NCBI GenBank assembly: GCA_964419545.1
Contig: CAYQQU010000001.1
Coordinates: 1-64,000, forward strand
DNA length: 64,000 nucleotides
DNA from: CAYQQU01 sp964419545
GTDB taxonomy: Bacteria; Bacteroidota; Bacteroidia; Chitinophagales; Saprospiraceae
Reading direction: 5' to 3'
In this document: one piece after another, positions 17,064 through 26,144 of the stretch
Numbering within the stretch: position 1 is the stretch's first letter
Layout of the letters: each line of letters starts with the position of its first letter
Translations under genes and position numbers: made by a program
The notes under the pieces: generated by a model
The model's input: the letters and a program-made list of their open reading frames with translations, nothing else
Databases searched by the model: none
Told to the model about the DNA's origin: nothing

Positions 17064-18128
17064 TTAATCGAGTTCAATTTTAAGGTTTACGGCGTACGTT
17101 TTGGGGCTGTCCTTGATTTTCAGGTCGTAGTGATCGGGGTACAATAAATTGAGGCGGCGCTGTACGTTCACCAGTCCGATGCCGCCGCTGGGCCGGTGGT
17201 GCATCTGCTGGGGCGGGGTCTCGGGTTTACTGTTCTCGATGTAAAAGTCGACGGTGCGATCCTGTACGTGCATCTTCATATTGACGAAGCCGGTGGTCAG
17301 CTGGTGGCTCAGCCCGTGTTTGAAGCTGTTTTCCAGGAAGGGGATAAACATCAGCGGGGCCACTTTCTGGTCGCTGACCTCGCCGTCCACCTCGAAGCTG
17401 ATCTCCACGTTTTTGCCCTGGCGCAACATCTCCAGATCGATGTAGTTGCGGATGTAGTTGATCTCCTTACTCAGCAGCACCCGTTTTTCGTTGCACTCGT
17501 ACAGCATGTACCGCATCATCTCCGAAAGCTTGATGACGATCTCGGGGGCTTTGTCGTCTTTTTTGAGGGTAAGCGCATACAGGTTATTGAGTGTGTTAAA
17601 TAGAAAATGCGGATTGATCTGGGATTTGAGGAAGCGCAGTTCCGATTGCATGGTCCGCGTTTCCAGTTCCTGTCGCTCGCGTACGTATTTGACCCAATCG
17701 GCGATGATTTTCACGATGGTGCTGACGCCGCCGACCAGAAAGTGAAAAACGAAAAACATGTTCTGGTTGGCCACCAAATCGGCCTGCAGATTGGGATACT
17801 GGCTAAATTTAAAATAAAAAACGATGACTTTCAGCGGCGTAATGATCAGGGAGGTCAGAATCAGCAGTCCGGCGTAGGTCAGAAAACGCTTCTTGGTCAG
17901 GTAATTGGGCACCAGATACCCCAGGTTGAAGTAGACGATCGTCCCGTAAAAGAAGACGTTGATGAGTTCGTTGGAAAGGGAAAACCAAAACCCCTGCTCG
18001 ATGCCTTCCACGGCGATCAGGACGAGCAAAAAGAGAAACCAGAAGATACCGTGCCGTACTTCCCAGCGATTGAAAAACTGATACGTCTTTTTGGTGAGGT
18101 TTCTGCCTACCAACGCTTCGATCTCCAT
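17064..18128 (-). CDS. LytS/YehU-type sensor histidine kinase
   Basis: 354 residues. Four hydrophobic segments (about 28-50, 55-78, 84-106 and 122-142) and no large periplasmic domain. Then a helix and the His_kinase motif LKSQINPHFLFNTLNNLYAL with phosphorylated His174. The ATPase part has FIPFLENSFKHGL and the G box GGIGLVNVQRRL. It is transcribed first in a three-gene set with the LytTR regulator and the kinase-like gene. ATG 18128 gives MEIEALVGRN. The signal is unknown; this Bacteroidota class usually senses membrane or cell-surface cues. Confidence 0.93.
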   Translation of the reverse strand: MEIEALVGRNLTKKTYQFFNRWEVRHGIFWFLFLLVLIAVEGIEQGFWFSLSNELINVFFYGTIVYFNLGYLVPNYLTKKRFLTYAGLLILTSLIITPLKVIVFYFKFSQYPNLQADLVANQNMFFVFHFLVGGVSTIVKIIADWVKYVRERQELETRTMQSELRFLKSQINPHFLFNTLNNLYALTLKKDDKAPEIVIKLSEMMRYMLYECNEKRVLLSKEINYIRNYIDLEMLRQGKNVEISFEVDGEVSDQKVAPLMFIPFLENSFKHGLSHQLTTGFVNMKMHVQDRTVDFYIENSKPETPPQQMHHRPSGGIGLVNVQRRLNLLYPDHYDLKIKDSPKTYAVNLKIELD

Positions 18129-18284
18129 GCGATTTTCGCTTCTGCGTCTCCGGTGAAATTACCGATTTTCAAGAGATTGTTCATCGCGATAAAATATTCG
18201 CTTCGGAGTCGAATTTAAGAATAAATTAGATAAAAGGACCGGGCGCGGCGATGAGCTGCAGCGTCCGGTCCTTCGCTGCAACGG

Positions 18285-21200
18285 TCAGGAAGCCCCTGCC
18301 CGGACGACTTCGACCCACTGCCCGGGCCGGCTGGCGCTGATCGTATGGTCGTACATCGCCTCACAGGAAACCGGCGGCAGATAAAAGCGCCCCTGGTAGC
18401 TGGCGGTGAGCTGTACGCGGTATACCTGCGTTTCGTTAATCGGCAGATCAAAGAACGTGTACACCCGGTCGTCCCGAAAATCCCGGTATTTGGGCGGGTC
18501 GGATTCCGCAAACTGCTGCAGATTGTCCATTCGGGTATTGACGATCTCCCAGCCTGACGGAAAGACCTGGTTGAGGGCCATTTCCCGGTAGGGGATACCG
18601 CGTTGTCCGGGATGGGTGACCTGCACTTCGGCGATAAAATCGGCGCCTTGTTCGAGGCGGCCGGGATCGATGGGGTTGCCGTTCAGGTCTTTGTAGGTCA
18701 CGCGCATCCGCAGGTCGTTGCTGCGGGCGGCCTGGTCGCCGGCAACGGGGCGGCCCCGCGATACGATGCGGGCGAACAATATGCCGTTGCCCGGGTTGTG
18801 CACCGTCAGCGAACGGGCTTCGGTGCTTTCTGCCGGGAGCTGGATTTGCATGACCGGCCTGTTCGCGCCGGCTTCGACGCGCTGGCCGCCGCCTACCTGG
18901 TAGGCGAAGCTAACGGCTTGCTGTACCTCCGCTCCGCCGACGTATTTCCCGATCGCCAGCAGGGTGTAAGCGGTTTCCTGGGTGCTCAGCCAGCGTTCTG
19001 CGCTGAGCTGTTGCGACAGGTCGCGCACCAACTGCCCGGCCTGCTCCCGCCGGTCGAGCAATACCAGCGTTTCCAGGATCATAGCGCGGTCGCGCAGGGC
19101 GGAACCGAAGGTATACGACAATTCCTGGTAGTCGTCCACCCGGGTGTCGACCCCTTCGATGAGCTGCCGGCCCATATCGGTCTTGCCGGCCAGCGCGTAG
19201 GCCGCCGCCAGCCGCCAGCGGGCCGCTTTGCCCAGGTTGTTGGTCTCCCGCAGCCGGTTCATGGCCGCCAGATCGGGCTCCCCGGCCAGCGCCAGGGTAT
19301 ACAGGCGGTAGGCCTGGGTAAGCTGCTGGCTCCTTGAGGAATAGTAGCCGTAGGCTTCCAGATCGGGCGACCACATCCTGGCGGTCTTCTGCTGGAAATC
19401 GATCCAGTCGTCCAGCAAGGCGCCGGGCGCCGCATACCCTAGGTTGCGGGCTTCCAACAGAAAATGCCCGGCGTAAGAGGACGCCCAGTGATCAGGGGCG
19501 CCCTGGCCCGGCCAGTAGGAAAAGCCGCCGGCGCCGGTCTGAAACTGATTCAGCCGGTTGATGGTGGCCTGAATATTGCGCGGAACGCGCTGCGCCTGCT
19601 TCTCATCGAGCTCCAGCAGCTTGGCGAGGTACAGCTGCGGAAAACCGGAGGAAAGGGTCTGTTCCAGGCAGCCGTAAGGGTAGCGCAGCAGATAATCGAG
19701 GCGCTTGCCCAGGTTGAGGGGCGGGATGCCGGACACTTCCAGAAGGACCTCATTGGTGCCGAGCATACCCAACGGCGAGAACTCGGTTCGCCACGTCTGT
19801 CCAGGCTCGATGGGTTGGCTGATCACTTCCGTGAATATCGGGTTCGGGTTGCGCACCTGGATCTCTATTTCCTGGCTGGCGGTCTCGCCGCCGCCGCTGG
19901 CGGTGACGGTAAAGCGGGCCACTCCGGTGCGTTCTTTTACCTGTAGGCCGAAACTGACCAGCTGATCGCCGGTCTGGGAAAAGCGCAGGCTGCGCCGGGT
20001 TTCGGTCATTTCTATCAGTCCGCTGCTCTCGGCAACTTCAACCGTTACGTCGCGCACCTTTTTATCCATCGCGAAGACGTTAACCGGCAGCGACAGGGAT
20101 TCTCCCGGCCCCAAAACGCGGGGCAGGGTGGCCAGCACCATCAGGGGATTGCGCACCGGTACGGATTTTTCGGCATGGCCGTAGGCGCCCTGATCGGCGG
20201 CTACGAGCATCACGCGGACGGCGCCTACGTAATTGGGCATTTGCAATCGGTGTTCAGCGCGCTGCCCTTTTTCCAGCCAGAACGGCCCCAGGTGACGCAC
20301 CACCGGCTGGAAACGGTTGGCGCGCTCGGCCGCCGCATCGGGCGCCAGCGCGTCGTCACCGCCGATGCTGAGCAGCCGCTCTAGCTGACCGCCGTACGCG
20401 CCGAGCACCTGATCGTAGACGTCCCAGGTGCGAACGCCCAGTGCTTCGCGGGCGTAGAAGGAAGCCCAGGGATCGGGCGTGGCGAAACGCGTCAGGCTCA
20501 GGAGCCCCTCGTCGACCACCGCCAAGGTGTAGGCCATGGGCCGGCCTGCTTTTTCGCGAACCTGGACGGTGAACGCCTGTTTCGGACGGAGCTCGTCGGC
20601 CATCTTGATTTCGGGGGACAGGCGCGTATCCGGGTCTTCTACTTTGATGGGAACGACGCCGTACAGCCGGATCGGGAGGTCGTTATCGGCCTGACGGTGC
20701 GGCTGGATCAGCGTGACATGTGCATAGACGTTGGGCGCCATCTCCTCGGTGGTGCGGAAACGGAATGTGTTTTCTCCTTCCCGTGCTTCTTTCCAGAAAG
20801 TTTCCAGCACCCGGGTGCCGTCTTCGATGGAGATGAGGGCCCGGCCCACTTTGCCGGTGGGGATGGTGAGCTGCACCGATTCGCCAACCGCGTATTGGTC
20901 TTTGTCGGAAGAAAGGGACAGCATAGCGGCGGCCTGCCGGTACTGGTTGTCGTCTTCGCCGTACCAGGGATATCCGGCGTAGAAAAAGTCGCCGCTGCAA
21001 TGCCCCGATTCGGTATCGCAGACGCGGACCAGGTAGCGGCCCCATTCATCGGGCGTGACGGTCCAGCTGGCCTGGCCCCGGTCGTCGGTCACCAGTTCCT
21101 GCCGTTCGAGGGCGTCGTAGTGGTTGCCGGTATTGTAGCGGGTGAGGTTGTCGTTGCCGTTTTCCCACCACCAGCGCCATTCCACGCGGTAGAGCCCGAC

Positions 21201-23870
21201 TTTGAGGCGCCGGTTGGCGACGGGGCTGCCGGCGGGATCGAGGGCGACGAATTGCAGCTGTCCTGATTCGTTTAAAGGTACGCGTTTTTCCTGATGGCGG
21301 TTGCGGGGCAGGGCGATCCCGGCGTACGAGGTGTACGGATCGTAGGTTCGCGATTGATTGTCGACGCTGAAATTCCCTCCGCGCTCGAAAACGCGCGTTT
21401 TAAAGTGGGCGGTCAGGCGACCGGGAGCGTCGGCGTCACCTAGTAAATTAGCCGCAAACCGGGCTTGCCCGGAGCCGTCGAGGCGGTCTTCGAACAACAC
21501 TTTAGGTTCGCTGTCCAGCTGCCGCGCCGGATCGTCGAAGGCAAAATCGCCGTAGCGATCGAATTGGGTATTGGCGGCGCGCAGGTCGACCTCCACCCTG
21601 GCCTCCAGGTCGGCGGCCGGGGCGCCGTGCAGCCAGTTGGCGGTCAATTGGACGTCGAAGGGCTCGTCGGCCGCCCGCAGTTTTTCAGCGCCGAAATCCA
21701 GCGCGATTTTGATGCGGTTGGGCTTTACGGTTTCGATTTTCAGGGTCTTGTTGAAGCTGGCGCCGCCGGCTTTGACTTCCGCCAGCCAGTTGCCGGTGGG
21801 CGCATCGGGCGGGGTCCCGAAGTGGAGCGGATAGAGGTTGTTGACGTTTTCGGCGACCGTGCGTTGTTGTTGCAGTTGTCCTCGCGGGTCGTACAACCGG
21901 AAACTGACGGGATAACCGGCAGGCAGCCGGTTCTGGCGGTCTTCCAAAATGAAATGGAGAAAAACCGAATCGCCGGGGCGCCAGACGCCACGATCGGCGT
22001 AGAGAAAACCTTTCAGGCCCCGCTGCGTCACGGCGCCCGAAACGTCGAAGCGGCTGAGGGAAAGGGCGTTGCCGTCTTGCAGGCGCAGGTATCCCTTCTG
22101 GGCGCCCTGCCGGGCGACCGCGACGAACGGCTTGCGTTCGAGCTGCACCAACGCGATGCCCTGGCCGTCGGTCTGCCCTTTTCCGATCAGCTGTTGCTGA
22201 AAGTCGTAAAATTCGACCGCGGCGTCCCCAACCGGGTCCGCCGTACGCAGGTCGGTAACGGCAACCAGGAACGATTGGTCCTTACCGCCTTTGGCCAGGA
22301 TGCCCAGGTTGGAAGCGATGACATTGCGGCTCACAAAGCGATCCGAATGGTAGTAAGCGGGATAGCAGGGATCTTCGCGCTGGTCCCAGGAATAGCCCTC
22401 GTAGTACCCTTCGAAACCGTACCAGTTGTCCATGATGCTGTTGATCTCTTCCGCCGCTTCCTGCCCTTCTTCCAGCACCGTAAGTTCGTTCCCGTCGGAC
22501 GCTTCTTCACCGCACTGGATGGCGGCGTACGCCTGCCGGAAGCCGATGCGCACCTGATAAATGGCCTCCGGATCCTGTTCGACGAGCTGGTTCAGGTCGA
22601 GCGCGTAACGGGTCCATCGGGCTGTACTGGCGCCAGGTGAGAGATCGCGCAAATCCACTTTCCGCTGCAAAATAGGGCGGCCGACCTGATGGAGCTGGTT
22701 GGAACCGTCGAGGTCATTGTTTTGAAGGAACTGCAGAATATTATTGTTGAAGATCTTGAAAATCTCCACTTCTACGGCCCGGAGGCTGACGGCTTCGAAG
22801 GGAAAGAGCAGGCCTTCCGAATTGGGGAGGATGACGCCGTTGCCCACCAGCCGCACCTGAGGAGCGATCTCTTCCAGTACGACCGTCCAGACTGCCGGCG
22901 AGGGGAGGCGCTTTTCGGCCCGATTGCGTATCCCCGGATTGACGCGGATGCGCTGTTCGCCCACCAGGCGCTGCTCCGGGTACAGGCGCAGCCTGGCGCC
23001 GTCGATCAGGAAGCGCAGGCCGCCGGAATACCCGTCGATGGTGACCAGCCCCGACAGATCCTGTCCGGGCAGTAGGGGATCGGAAAAATGGAGCAACAAA
23101 TGCTGATCTTCTTCCTGCACCACGTCGACCCGGGTCACTTTAAAATTGTCGATTGCCGGTACTTCGATCGTTTGCTTGTCCCGGGAGTCGAGGCCGAGCG
23201 GCCGGCCGTCCCAACTCACGGTGAGCTCGGAGTCTTTCTCTCCCCGTCGAACGCCGGAGATGGAAAAATCGTGGGCGAGCAGATCGGAGGAGTGGTTCCA
23301 GGAAATGCGGAGGTCGGCGCCGGGTTGGCTGGCCTGCAACAGGCGTTCGACCAACTCCGGCTTGGCGGCGTCGGTAGTGAGTACCTGTCCTTCGAGTACC
23401 TGGCGGCTCAGCTCCTCGTAGTTTTCGGGCGACAGTCCGTCGATTTTCACCTGAAAGAACTGCTCGCGCGTGCGGAACGTGAAGTCGAAGCTGGCGGCCT
23501 CCGAAGGGGCGTCAGGGTACACTTTGCGGAGGTTGACGGTAGCGATGTACTCGGCGCCCGAGGGCAACATATTTTCCGGAGCGAAACGCAGGGTGTATAC
23601 GTCTTCCCAGGTAGCCCGCCCTTCGATGGCCGGAGAAAAGGTAATGAGACCTTTTGCGGCCTGCCCGACCGCTCCGGTGTCGACTACGGGGCCGGCGAAG
23701 CGCACGCGGATGGGCTCGGTGCGGGCAATGACGCCCGAAGTGTAGGCAAAGACGTAGGAGCTCAGACTGGCCGGAACGGGCCGGCTCGTCTTTTTGCCGC
23801 AGGAATAGGTCGACAGGAGCAGGATCGACAAGCAAAGTGCGGACCAGGAAAAGCAGGTGATAGTTCGCAT
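18285..23870 (-). CDS. Alpha-2-macroglobulin family lipoprotein with intact thioester
   Basis: 1861 residues from ATG 23870; the longer frame upstream (to 24125) overlaps the divergent gene and lacks a signal. A lipoprotein signal ends in LLSTYSC with Cys24. Macroglobulin domains follow, then bait and complement-like modules. The thioester motif CLEQ is present (Cys1401, in YGCLEQT), as in the E. coli protein, then an all-helical domain around GGFSYWPGQG and a C-terminal receptor-binding-like domain. Predicted periplasmic or outer-membrane-anchored trap for invading proteases. E. coli-type genes sit beside pbpC; no pbpC is visible here. Confidence 0.93.
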   Translation of the reverse strand: MRTITCFSWSALCLSILLLSTYSCGKKTSRPVPASLSSYVFAYTSGVIARTEPIRVRFAGPVVDTGAVGQAAKGLITFSPAIEGRATWEDVYTLRFAPENMLPSGAEYIATVNLRKVYPDAPSEAASFDFTFRTREQFFQVKIDGLSPENYEELSRQVLEGQVLTTDAAKPELVERLLQASQPGADLRISWNHSSDLLAHDFSISGVRRGEKDSELTVSWDGRPLGLDSRDKQTIEVPAIDNFKVTRVDVVQEEDQHLLLHFSDPLLPGQDLSGLVTIDGYSGGLRFLIDGARLRLYPEQRLVGEQRIRVNPGIRNRAEKRLPSPAVWTVVLEEIAPQVRLVGNGVILPNSEGLLFPFEAVSLRAVEVEIFKIFNNNILQFLQNNDLDGSNQLHQVGRPILQRKVDLRDLSPGASTARWTRYALDLNQLVEQDPEAIYQVRIGFRQAYAAIQCGEEASDGNELTVLEEGQEAAEEINSIMDNWYGFEGYYEGYSWDQREDPCYPAYYHSDRFVSRNVIASNLGILAKGGKDQSFLVAVTDLRTADPVGDAAVEFYDFQQQLIGKGQTDGQGIALVQLERKPFVAVARQGAQKGYLRLQDGNALSLSRFDVSGAVTQRGLKGFLYADRGVWRPGDSVFLHFILEDRQNRLPAGYPVSFRLYDPRGQLQQQRTVAENVNNLYPLHFGTPPDAPTGNWLAEVKAGGASFNKTLKIETVKPNRIKIALDFGAEKLRAADEPFDVQLTANWLHGAPAADLEARVEVDLRAANTQFDRYGDFAFDDPARQLDSEPKVLFEDRLDGSGQARFAANLLGDADAPGRLTAHFKTRVFERGGNFSVDNQSRTYDPYTSYAGIALPRNRHQEKRVPLNESGQLQFVALDPAGSPVANRRLKVGLYRVEWRWWWENGNDNLTRYNTGNHYDALERQELVTDDRGQASWTVTPDEWGRYLVRVCDTESGHCSGDFFYAGYPWYGEDDNQYRQAAAMLSLSSDKDQYAVGESVQLTIPTGKVGRALISIEDGTRVLETFWKEAREGENTFRFRTTEEMAPNVYAHVTLIQPHRQADNDLPIRLYGVVPIKVEDPDTRLSPEIKMADELRPKQAFTVQVREKAGRPMAYTLAVVDEGLLSLTRFATPDPWASFYAREALGVRTWDVYDQVLGAYGGQLERLLSIGGDDALAPDAAAERANRFQPVVRHLGPFWLEKGQRAEHRLQMPNYVGAVRVMLVAADQGAYGHAEKSVPVRNPLMVLATLPRVLGPGESLSLPVNVFAMDKKVRDVTVEVAESSGLIEMTETRRSLRFSQTGDQLVSFGLQVKERTGVARFTVTASGGGETASQEIEIQVRNPNPIFTEVISQPIEPGQTWRTEFSPLGMLGTNEVLLEVSGIPPLNLGKRLDYLLRYPYGCLEQTLSSGFPQLYLAKLLELDEKQAQRVPRNIQATINRLNQFQTGAGGFSYWPGQGAPDHWASSYAGHFLLEARNLGYAAPGALLDDWIDFQQKTARMWSPDLEAYGYYSSRSQQLTQAYRLYTLALAGEPDLAAMNRLRETNNLGKAARWRLAAAYALAGKTDMGRQLIEGVDTRVDDYQELSYTFGSALRDRAMILETLVLLDRREQAGQLVRDLSQQLSAERWLSTQETAYTLLAIGKYVGGAEVQQAVSFAYQVGGGQRVEAGANRPVMQIQLPAESTEARSLTVHNPGNGILFARIVSRGRPVAGDQAARSNDLRMRVTYKDLNGNPIDPGRLEQGADFIAEVQVTHPGQRGIPYREMALNQVFPSGWEIVNTRMDNLQQFAESDPPKYRDFRDDRVYTFFDLPINETQVYRVQLTASYQGRFYLPPVSCEAMYDHTISASRPGQWVEVVRAGAS

Positions 23871-24054
23871 ATGGATGCTGGTTTTGGGAATGCGAAAAAA
23901 AAAGCGCGGCGCAATGGTTTCCCGCCCGGAATTTTCGGATGTTGCGAAAAAGAAAATACCCTTGTTCGAAATCAAAGGCAGAAATAACATCTGCCGGGAA
24001 CAGAACTGCGCTTTTGCTGTTGTACCGGTGAATAATTTAAAAAAATAAATTGGC

Positions 24055-24690
24055 ATGCCCGACTTTTTGCCCTTGTTTCCGTTACAAATCGTCGTCTTCC
24101 CCGGGGAAGACCTGAATCTGCACATCTTTGAGCCGCGCTACAAGCAGTTGTTGGGCGAGTGCGAATCGGAAGGAGCTACCTTCGGCATTCCCGCCTTTAT
24201 CGGCGGGGAGGTCAAAGACATCGGCACGGAAATAGAGCTGGTGAGTGTGGAGAAGCGCTATGATAACGGCGAACTGGACGTAAAGACCAAAGGGCTCGGC
24301 CCTTTCCGTATCCTCAATTTTTACCGCGAAGCGCCGGGCAAGCTCTACGCCGGTGCGGATATCGAGCGCCTGTCTGATACCCGGGACAGCGACTTTCTGC
24401 TCAACGAAAAAATCCTGGAGCTGCTGCGGGAATTGTTTACCCTGCTGAATATTGAGAAGCCGGCGCCCGAAGATCCCCGCGAAATGCAAATGTTCGACAT
24501 TGCGCATCACGTGGGTTTTTCCATCGAGCAGGAATACGAATTACTGGGTATCCGGGAAGAAAAAGAAAGACAAGCTTTTACGCTGGCGCACCTGGAGAAG
24601 CTGCTGCCCACCGTGCGGGAGATGAACAACCTGCGCAAGCGGGTGCAGATGAATGGGCACTTCAAAAATATCATCCCACCAAAGCTATAA
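24055..24690 (+). CDS. Lon N-terminal (substrate-binding) domain protein
   Basis: 211 residues. Only the Lon N-terminal (LAN/PUA-like) domain is present: LPLFPLQIVVFPGE, then HIFEPRYKQLL, then KRYDNGELDVKTKGLGPF. A helical C-terminal half follows (EYELLGIREEKERQ and LEKLLPTVREMNNLRKRVQMNGH). There is no AAA+ or protease domain, so it is a stand-alone adaptor-like protein as found in many Bacteroidota, not a truncated lon. ATG 24055 gives MPDFLPLF. It is divergent from the macroglobulin gene; the 184 bp between them shows no perfect TAnnTTTG. Confidence 0.88.
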   Translation: MPDFLPLFPLQIVVFPGEDLNLHIFEPRYKQLLGECESEGATFGIPAFIGGEVKDIGTEIELVSVEKRYDNGELDVKTKGLGPFRILNFYREAPGKLYAGADIERLSDTRDSDFLLNEKILELLRELFTLLNIEKPAPEDPREMQMFDIAHHVGFSIEQEYELLGIREEKERQAFTLAHLEKLLPTVREMNNLRKRVQMNGHFKNIIPPKL

Positions 24691-24697
24691 AAAAAGA

Positions 24698-24884
24698 CCA
24701 CACAAATGCCAGGGACGTTTTGGGCCCCAGAAAGACAAGATTAAGGCAGCCAGCGTGGTTCGGTAATCCCCTTGTTTCGAGTTCGAAAATTCCGCCGAGA
24801 CGGAATTGAGGCCCGCCCTAGTCACACCGAGTCTGACCAATATTTTGTAAGTGTTGAGCCAAAACAATTGCGACACTTGCGTGG
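24698..24884. repeat. Decayed long inverted repeat (possible MITE remnant)
   Basis: Left end 24698-24723 and the reverse complement of right end 24859-24884 match at 17 of 26 positions, with conserved outer CCAC and inner GTTTTGG blocks; most outer differences are transitions. A perfect AATTCCG/CGGAATT pair (24788-24794, 24801-24807) lies near the centre. No target duplication is seen. It fills the gap between two convergent genes. Confidence 0.4.
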
Positions 24885-24946
24885 TACATTCTTGAACGGC
24901 GCGTTTCGCCGTACGCCTGCAAAATAGGAAATGTTGGGCATTAATG

Positions 24947-26035
24947 CTACTCCCCCTCTTCTTTCCGCGGCCGCAATTCCAGGTTCAGGGAGATGACGTG
25001 CGAAAAAGTCTCGCGCTGGTCGCCGAGGTCGGTAAAGGCGTAGTCTACCCGCAAAGCGGAGATCTTCAGGCCTACACCCAGGCTGGGACGCATGCTGAGC
25101 AGCTCTTCCCCGTCGAAGTCCGTCTCGCGCTGAAACTGGTTGACGCCGGCTCGCAGAAAAACGAAGCGGTTGTAATCGGCTTCCAGCCCGAAGGCGGGAT
25201 CGATGCTCACCGGATCGGCCGAGACCAGGGTGTTGCGCTGCCCGTCGCTCGTCAGGATGAGGTCGAGCTCGGGCAGGAGCCCAACTTTGTTGAACTGGAA
25301 GCGCCGGGCGACGCCCAGGATCAGCTGGGGGCGGGTGATCTCTACGCTATTGATCGGCACTTCGTTATTGGTGAGTTCGAGCACTTCTTTTTCCGTGTCG
25401 GTGAAGTTGAACGTCCAGGCATTGAAGGTCGTGGTAATATCGCGGGCCAGGGCGCCGAGCTGCCAGCCGTTATTGCGGTATTGTACGCCGACGTCCAGGC
25501 CGAACCCCCAGGAAGTGGCGAAGGGGCCGATGCGGCGATGAACGACTTTGACGTTGCCGCCTACCAGCCACTGGCCTTTGTTTGACGGCAATTGCTGGGC
25601 GTAGCTGGCCAGGAAAGCGTAGTCAGCAGCCGAGAATTCGCGCAGGTTGTTGAAGTTGACGCTGCCGTCACTCTCGTACAGGCTCAGGGTGTTGGGGATC
25701 TGATCGATGCCGAAGCGGATCATGGAGAGGGCGAAGCGTCGGTTGCGGTTCGCCAGCGGTATGCTGACGCCCAGATAGTCGAATTTGCCCACCCCGCCGA
25801 ACCACTCGGAATGCATGGCGCCGAGCTGAAGGCCGCGGCTTTGGTCGATCAACGCCAGGCCGGCAGGGTTCCAAACGCCCGCCGTCACGTCGTCAACCGA
25901 AGCGATCACGGCATTACCCATCGCCTGGGCGCGTGCGCCGACGCCGATCGACAGAAATTCATTGCTGTACTTCTGCGCCGCCAACCCCAGCGGCAGGAGC
26001 AAGCCGATGAACAGAGAACCGTAAAAAAATTTCAT
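24947..26035 (-). CDS. PorV/PorQ-family outer membrane protein
   Basis: 362 residues. Signal peptide ends near LGLAAQ (about 20). The N-terminal family pattern is clear: FLSIGVGARAQAMGNAVIASVDDVTAGVWNPAGL. The rest is a regular alternation of beta strands with an aromatic/charged C-terminus (VDYAFTDLG, then VISLNLEL). The family includes the T9SS shuttle PorV and PorQ, as well as other 14-strand barrels. Because T9SS cargo genes are in this window a T9SS role is plausible, but the paralogue cannot be named. A TAnnTTTG element lies about 60 bp upstream on the minus strand. Confidence 0.85.
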   Translation of the reverse strand: MKFFYGSLFIGLLLPLGLAAQKYSNEFLSIGVGARAQAMGNAVIASVDDVTAGVWNPAGLALIDQSRGLQLGAMHSEWFGGVGKFDYLGVSIPLANRNRRFALSMIRFGIDQIPNTLSLYESDGSVNFNNLREFSAADYAFLASYAQQLPSNKGQWLVGGNVKVVHRRIGPFATSWGFGLDVGVQYRNNGWQLGALARDITTTFNAWTFNFTDTEKEVLELTNNEVPINSVEITRPQLILGVARRFQFNKVGLLPELDLILTSDGQRNTLVSADPVSIDPAFGLEADYNRFVFLRAGVNQFQRETDFDGEELLSMRPSLGVGLKISALRVDYAFTDLGDQRETFSHVISLNLELRPRKEEGE

Positions 26036-26097
26036 GCTTAGCTAGTTTTTGATATCCGGACAGTCTTTTAACGCAAAGGGAGGATTTTAAGTCTGAG

Positions 26098-26105
26098 CAA
26101 AAGTA
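26098..26105 (-). promoter_or_regulatory. -7 element for the PorV-like gene
   Basis: TACTTTTG on the minus strand fits TAnnTTTG. It predicts a leader of about 55 nt before the ATG at 26035. Confidence 0.5.
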
Positions 26106-26144
26106 AGGTAAAATCGTCTGCTGCGCATCACAATGACGTTATGC

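Noticed and set aside
24685..24876. 63-codon minus frame over the 24.7 kb palindrome
   Set aside because: No family resemblance, overlaps the end of the Lon-domain gene, and coincides with an inverted repeat; treated as non-coding.
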